A stretch of 64,000 nt of DNA from Ecdyonurus torrentis (Eukaryota; Arthropoda; Insecta; Ephemeroptera; Heptageniidae), in contig OX439132.1 in assembly GCA_949318235.1 (NCBI GenBank), forward strand, positions 14,625,050 to 14,689,049. Reading direction: 5' to 3'. The notes under the pieces are model-generated. The model saw only the letters and a list, made by a program, of their open reading frames with translations. It did no database searches and was not told the origin of the DNA. The translations under genes and the position numbers were made by a program. Positions 57,321 through 64,000 of the stretch are shown here, piece after piece. How positions within the stretch are numbered: the first letter of the stretch is position 1; the number at the start of each line of letters is the position of its first letter.

Positions 57321-58198
57321 TTAATGTTTAAACTACCCATTTATTAATTTTTTTTAAACTCAAATATATGTATGCCAGTTTTTAATATTATGTTTTACAC
57401 CCATTATAATAGTGATTGGATTTGTTTTAAAGTTAGCCGCAATTGCATTCTCTGTCATTTAAAAGTGAGCTCTATTGCCTTAAAGTAAAAGCACACATTA
57501 AAATGTTCTATGGCAGAGTATGTCTGCACCGTAATTTAAATGTTTTGTTTTTTGGATCAATGATTTTTGAGAGAATCATAAAAATGGTGCAATTTGCTCA
57601 CCAAGAGTAATCTGGGTCAATTTTATGGTTTATTTTGTACAATTATTGGCATTGATTTATCGAAAAAAGACATGTAGTTATGTGTAATGTTATTATTATT
57701 TTTTTTTAATAATTCTGATAAAAATAAAGAAGAGATGATAAAGTTGATAAAAAGATAGATAAGTTGAGAAATGAGGAATTTTCTTAGGAGGTACATTTTA
57801 TTATTTATACCTTAATAAAATTACAAAAATAATAATTTCATGCCAGTGAAATTAGAATCCCAATATATAAAGCAACACGCACCAATCCTTCACCATTTAG
57901 TTCCGATAATGGCAGACTTCATTCTTTCACCGGAATGAGTATAAAATATTATTATGTGAACTAATAAAATATTAATATCATTATTAGCAACTCAACGAAT
58001 CATGCCCTAAGTATTGAATTATTTACTTCACATTATTTAAAATATTTTTTGTAACACAACTTAATGAATTATTTACATATATTAAATTCTACCATAATTT
58101 CCTCTCATTTAAACCACATAAAAATTAACATACTGTAGAATGCTTTTTTTTTTTAATTTTCCCTTTTATTGTATCACATTAAATATTTAACAAAATCT

Positions 58199-58204
<6 letters not shown>

Positions 58205-58241
<37 letters not shown>
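58205..58241. repeat. (TC)n microsatellite
   Basis: TC run of about 37 bp. Confidence 0.95.
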
Positions 58242-58245
<4 letters not shown>

Positions 58246-59421
58246 TTTGATAAAACCATCATTGGTTTACTATATTTTTTTATATAACATTATGTAAATT
58301 CTTATTACAAAATTCATGAATTGTTCATATTGTTACCACATTTTACATGTACAGTATATATATATATGCAACATGTAAATAAATAAATAAATATATTCAT
58401 GAACGAAACATAGACAGACAATCCCTTATTTTTGTGCTGACTTAACACGTATGCAAATACTTGCATGTCTAGCGTATGTACAGAACGAATAAACAGACGT
58501 TATACTGTTGCTATGTACAGTAATACACTAACAGAACAGTATTAAAAAATGTACACCTGTAAAAAATTAAAGTAATTTTTTATGGTGTCAGTTTATAATA
58601 ACACGAGTTGATTCATTTCTATAAACAAGATTGATAATTATATTTTCATTAAAACATTTTCTTTCCTTATATTATACATAACTTACTTGTTTAGTTTATT
58701 ACTTTAAAAAAAATTATAATGTAAAAATTATGTATCAGTTTAATTACTTTTATATATAAAGTTATATTTCAAAGTTTTTTATGTTCTTATTTTTTATTAC
58801 TTTCTTTGATATAAAGTTCATGCAAAATTCTTACACTTTGTATATTTATTTATATTATTTTGAAAGAAATAAAAACAAGAAAATATTTGCGTATATTTTG
58901 AAGTTAATAAATATGAGTTGTTTGTACATGAGTTACTTTATAAACATTTTTTGGATTTGGTTTATGAAGATTTATAAATTATTTTATTGTAAGAACAACA
59001 ATATAAAAATGTTATTTCTTCTACATTATATACTACTGAGTAACTTTGTTGTAACATACTATAAACTTTAATAATATATGAACTAAAATATATTATGAAA
59101 TATTCCTAAATTTTTGCAACAGAAAGTTATCACAGTCGTATAGTATGAAACATGCCTGAAAACGTGGAAAAAAAATACTGCTAAATAATAATAACTTCAG
59201 ATATAGTTTAATCTTTAATCAAAACCTCAGTAAAAAAAATTCTTAATTTTTAAAGAATATTAAACTTTCGGTACTTTTTTTTTTAATTAAAAATGATGAT
59301 ATTGATGTGTTGATGCATACTACACGTTCAAATTTGGATTTTGTTTGCTGTAAAAAAAAACTCATTCATTTTTCTGCATTTATTGTTATGTTACATGTCG
59401 CATATTTGTTTATAATTTAAG

Positions 59422-59490
59422 AGAGGACCATGTAAGTGGGTATGTACCTTTTGTGGCCTCTTAATAAAAATGAATTATTATTATTAATTG
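59422..59490 (+). repeat. LINE-like 3' end with ATT-rich tail (copy 1)
   Basis: It contains AGGACCATGTAAGTGGGTAT, then CCTTTTGTGGCC, then TTAATAAAAATGAATTATTA. The same blocks occur at 30884 (forward) and at 32374 and 33950 (reverse). A conserved block ending in a short ATT-type tail is typical of non-LTR retrotransposon 3' ends. Confidence 0.6.
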
Positions 59491-60496
59491 CTATTGTTTT
59501 AAGAAACTTCTTACTACTAATTCAAAGTTTGTAAATGGACAAATAAAAAGACACAATTATTGTAACTTATTGTTACAGCATAATGTGCCTGTGTCATTTA
59601 AAAAAAATTTAACATAGCAGTAATAATAACAATAAATTGTTTTTATTGAAAAACCACAGAAAGTATCACGCTTACATACGATACTAAACCTACAAAATAA
59701 TAATGATAAAAATAATAAAAGCATGTATAAAATAAATAATATTACTAACACTATATTCTCTGTATTTTATATTATAGAAAATATATTCTGATTAAATTAC
59801 AAATTATTACGTATAATATAAGGCTCAATATATTTCCTTTATATATAACGCTTCACTTATTTTCTATACGGTAACTAGACATGTATACGACAGTGTATAA
59901 TATTACATTATAAACAAGAAGCATTATTAATGTTTATGTGTATTATATTACAGAGTTATAACATCATATATTTATGCAATATTAGTCGTTGGACCATAAA
60001 CATGGAAATCTGAGCGGTTCAGGTAGCTTAAGTAATGTATCTGAAGTAAACTTTGAACTAACCTGCTTGAAAATCATTACACTTAGCTAGAAAAAAAAAG
60101 AAGTTTTTTTTATCTTATATAATAACGGCATTATGAACTCACTAACGAGGTAAATAATGAGGAGAGAGAGAGATCAAGTAACACAACTTATTTTAGCGTT
60201 TTTCAATGACGTTACAGTGGCGTTTTTTAATTCCTTTACTGCATATAATTTTTCACCACACTTTTGTTCACATTTTACAAAAATATAAAAGTCTTGCATT
60301 TAACTTATTTAATTTGTAAACATATTTAACTATGTATAACTATTATTATCGTAATAATCATGCAATCTTAGTTTTAGTAATTATTTATTTAAAAACATAC
60401 AGCCATTACGTGATCTAGACCAGAATATTAAAACAAAAGTTCAAAGCAAGTATAGTTTATACAATTACAATAACCAAGTTATACTTTAGACATAAC

Positions 60497-60588
60497 CTCG
60501 TTCTGCAAAGTCAGCCTTCCGGCGCAACTTTTGTGTCGATAGCTCGTTCTGCAAAGTCAGACTTCCGGCGCAACTTTTGTGTCGATAT
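60497..60588 (+). repeat. 46-bp unit in two tandem copies
   Basis: CTCGTTCTGCAAAGTCAG followed by CTTCCGGCGCAACTTTTGTG appears twice with a period of 46 bases and one internal substitution (GCC versus GAC). It directly precedes the larger tandem duplication. Confidence 0.9.
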
Positions 60589-61135
60589 GTTCCTTTGTTA
60601 TAACAGCTGATTATGACTTCGTTACCTGTTTACTACGTTTATACATATGGTCGATCATTGTTATTTCTTCGTTTAGAACTTTGAACTTGATAAGAATGAA
60701 AGAAACTCCACACAAAAAAGTTCCATGCTCTTCATGTGACTCAATTTTTTGTCAATTTTGTTAGCTCAAAAAACAAGATCAACCAATGAATGTGTCGTAT
60801 TTTGTTGGTCAGCCAATCACTGTTGTTGAGATTTACTTTACTTTACAGAACAAGCTATAATGTTCCTTTGTTATAACAGCTGATTATGACTTCGTTACCT
60901 GTTTACTACGTTTATACATATATGGTCGATCATTGTTATTTCTTCGTTTAGAACTTTGAACTTGATAAGAATGAAAGAAACTCCACACAAAAAAGTTCCA
61001 TGCTCTTCATGAGACTCAATTTTTGTCAATTTTGTTAGCTCAAAAAACAAGATCAACCAATGAATGTGTCGTATTTTGTTGGTCAGCCAATCACTGTTGT
61101 TGAGATTCACTTTACTTTACAGAACAAGCTATAAT
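60588..61135 (+). repeat. 273-bp tandem duplication
   Basis: The unit starting TGTTCCTTTGTTATAACAGC and ending ACAGAACAAGCTATAA is present twice, head to tail (60588-60860 and 60861-61135). The copies are almost identical, differing by a TA insertion, a one-base T-run change and a few substitutions. The open frames over it end in different places in the two copies, and there is no other sign of coding. Confidence 0.92.
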
Positions 61136-62441
61136 ATACTTGTTGTTAAATTTTATATCTTTATTTAATATCTTATTTCAATAAATGCCATAATAAACTT
61201 AAATTTTGGAAACAAGCTATTTTCAAACTCTTCTGGCAATAATTTTTGTGTTTTTCCAAATATTATTAAAATTTTTATCCTTAGTTCCAAGAGAAAAAAA
61301 TAAAAAAATAAAAAAAAATGTAATCAAACAAGAACGATAGTAATTTAACTTTTAATACACGATTCATTGAACTACTGTAGAGTTCAACTTAAAGTTTAAA
61401 TATAATTAAAGCATGAACCAAAGTTAGATCGTTAGAGTAAATATTGACATAAATTTTAGGCTCAAACTCTCTACTCTTTACAACGTTTGCAAGGTTTAAC
61501 GAACCAAATTGAGTTACATATAGAAATAAATATTAAATCGTCCTTGTTTAATCTTGTTTTTAATCCATAACAACTTTACTACGTTACGACATTCTAATTT
61601 ATGTTGTTTTCAAGTGATTATATGCTCAAATTTTAAAGATATTTGAAATCTATTGAATAATAACAAGGTGCTTTTTTAAATGTTGATTTATCAAGTAGCT
61701 GGATATATAAAATATATGAAATTTCCTTGCATTTATATTCTATAGAACTTTAAGGTGACCCAATTACCAGAAACTCTCTCATAAATATATGAAATACAAT
61801 TTAATATTTAGTGTAAGCCATCATGTTTGTATTTTTTTTTTAAATTAGTGATATTACTTCATGTTGTAGGTTTTCACTAATATAATTAAGCTGTAGAGAG
61901 TATAAGAAAAATTTATTATCAATGTAAGAAAATATTAACATGCATATTTAACGTGAAATTATCCTATTTATCACATACGTTAAATCTTATGAATTTCCAC
62001 CAAGGGGAAAAATAAACGTATTCACACTGAGAAATATTTTTACTATACAATTAGTTTGGTAAATGAAAATTTCATAGTTTAACATAAAGACTCTAATTTT
62101 TTTTTTTTTTTTATTTATTATTATTATTATTTTTTTGCATACTGAAAGTATTGCACCAAATATGACGCTAGTGCATTTGGATCAATAAAAAGAACATTCA
62201 TATATATTTAATAAAACACAACTATTACTATAAATCAGCCAATCATGTATAATATTTATATTAATACATCTTTGATATTAAAAAGATCGATATACATATT
62301 ATGATGTAAAAAATATATAAAAATGTATATAAAGTGAAGAGTGCTTTGATTGAACGTTTTATATCACACGCCTGACTTGGTGTGTATAAATATACTTTAC
62401 ACAGGTCACGTTATGTCAGAAGAACTAATTATGTAACATAC

Positions 62442-62535
62442 CTTGAAGTCTGGGTCAGAGGTCATACGCTTGAACGATCCAATTATGTACAAAGTTCCTG
62501 TTCCCGAGTCAACCATCTTCGCTTGTGTGCTGAAC
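62442..62535 (-). CDS. penultimate exon of an unidentified protein
   Basis: Read on the - strand, this segment has an acceptor (TTTGTTCACAG) and a donor (AAG|GTATGT). It is open in one frame: one base completing a split codon, then 31 codons reading FSTQAKMVDSGTGTLYIIGS and ending FKRMTSDPDFK. It ends in phase 0. That fits the only plausible downstream exon (42652-42509), which also begins in phase 0. GC content is far above the surrounding DNA, as expected for coding sequence. The residue pattern (TGTLYIIGSF) suggests beta strands. I do not recognise the family and assign no function. Upstream exons and the start codon must lie beyond position 64000. The exon call is fairly secure because both splice sites, phase and composition agree. 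Confidence 0.75.
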
Positions 62536-64000
62536 CTGTGAACAAATCATTTACTTATTAATTTCAATATACACATGTTGAATATTAATAACTTTTGTTG
62601 GTTGTTGGATTGTTCTGTGAATGTTTATCAAAGCCATTTTGTCATTTTTTTTAATTAAAAAAAGGTTTTAAAATTTTTTTTTAACGGCTAGCTGAAAAAC
62701 AACTGCATTTTACTCCAATCGAAAAACAAAATGTGGGTCATGGCTAGATGAAAATATATGCAATTATTTTGTAAAAGAATATAACTAAAAATTACTATAA
62801 AAAAATGTAAATTAAAAATATGATGATAATAATATGAAAAAGTAAGAAAAATATTATATAAAAAAAAAAAACAAACTTAAACTCATTTAAAATGACAAGA
62901 AAGAAAATTTAGTACTTTATATAAATTTTAATTTTTAATAAAGAAATTAATGAAGAAGTAGTTATTTTACAAGAGCTAGAAACCACGATGTATGTTGGTA
63001 GAAAAACCTTCAGGGCACGTACAGTAGGAAAAAGTAGCACGTAAAATAATATTTCCTACTGTATAGTATAATATGTATAGTAGCAATGATAAAACAGACT
63101 TCATAAAGTATAATAATTTATATTTCAACAGAATTAAATAATAACATTCACTGTTTTATATTATAAAATATATAATAACTCCTTTACATATATCTTTTTT
63201 TTTACATTTAAAATAAGTAAATTAAAATATTTTATATCTTAGTATAAATTCTACGATTGGAATGGAAAAAAAAAGTTTCAAGTATTTACTCAAACAAAAT
63301 CAAAATTTATATATATATTTTTTTCTTATTATAATTTCTATAAAAAAAAGTTTTTTTTATCCCTAACAATCATTGACTAAAAAAAAATATTATTCTTCAA
63401 TTATTTATATAAGACCTGCATGTAAAAGTTTTTAGTTCTAGTGGAAAAAGTTTCTGACAAAAAGTTTTATATATACACATATATATATTAAAGAAACTTT
63501 AATGAGGCAAAACAATGGTATAAAAGTTTTTAAAAGTTTTTTTTATGAGATAGACATATATATGTAAAATAATCACACACATAATTTTGACAATTAAGTA
63601 AGCTGAACATCAACTACTATATATATATATATATACCTTCATAATAATATTATGAATCATGTAATAATAATGTAACGTCTATATAATTGCTAACTCTCCT
63701 GTATATTATGTAATTTATGCATACTATCCATCTACATCATTTATATAACTCTACTATAATACATACTATACACTACAAATTTGCAATTACTATAATAAAT
63801 TATATTACATTATTATTTGGTTTATAACCATTTATATTATGACTTTTATTACTACTATGGAAATTATATTATGATGAAATTTTACTATTGTTATATTTTC
63901 AAAAAAACAAGATTTTTTGTTGTTGTTGTTTTGTTATTTTATTTATTATTATTATGTTTATAATTATTATAAAGCTATGTAAAGAGTTGAGTTTACAAAT
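62536..64000. other. AT-rich sequence, part of an upstream intron
   Basis: No exon or recognisable element is seen. By position it is the intron upstream of the 62442-62535 exon. It holds short AT runs and poly(A)/poly(T) only. Confidence 0.5.

Noticed and set aside
60579..61110. Open frames with Cys-x2-Cys near 60740 (60579-60764 on +, 60895-61110 on -)
   Set aside because: They lie in the tandem duplication, and the two copies do not keep the same frame or end, so selection for a protein is not apparent.

Overview
The window looks like nuclear DNA from an invertebrate animal, most likely an arthropod. It is very AT-rich (GC roughly a quarter by eye), has spliced genes with GT/AG introns of 2.8 to about 20 kb, and is crowded with perfect (AG)n/(TC)n and (AT)n microsatellites, homopolymer tracts, short inverted-repeat transposons and decayed LINE ends. 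AT-rich, microsatellite-rich crustacean genomes (isopods, for example) would fit, but no species can be named from the sequence. There is no sign of bacterial gene organisation.

Two partial protein-coding genes can be supported. On the + strand, three coding exons (5721-6478, 9242-9412, 14856-15041) encode most of a TGF-beta superfamily ligand: a prodomain, a Gly/Arg-rich linker, and a seven-cysteine mature domain ending in a BMP3/GDF10-type C-terminus. The exon with the start codon and signal peptide was not found and probably lies upstream of the window. On the - strand, two exons (62442-62535, then 42509-42652) make the last 78 codons of a protein I do not recognise. They are split by an intron of about 19.8 kb, and the rest of the gene lies beyond the right edge. 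The two genes converge, with their 3' ends about 27.5 kb apart.

The rest is intron or intergenic sequence. Within it I recognise: (i) a family of non-autonomous elements flanked by TTAA (14324-14660, 56975-57320, and a rearranged copy near 44526-44822); (ii) a group of TA-flanked elements whose ends begin CACGGA, in three size classes, with one copy nested inside another (18697-19560 containing 19036-19252; also 20817-21026, 25445-25683, 42778-42989); (iii) a fold-back element with about 65-bp arms (25857-26165); (iv) a LINE reverse-transcriptase C-terminal relic (29895-30123), a related tail at 36050, and four copies of a LINE-like 3' end with ATT-rich tails; (v) tandem and dispersed duplications; and (vi) many microsatellites. 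Several GC-richer, complex non-coding blocks stand out and are candidate regulatory DNA, including one with a perfect RFX X-box-like palindrome.

The most unexpected pattern is that the perfect CRE palindrome TGACGTCA appears at five places I could find, all inside transposable elements of three families that look unrelated by their ends. I found no RNA genes and no CRISPR array.
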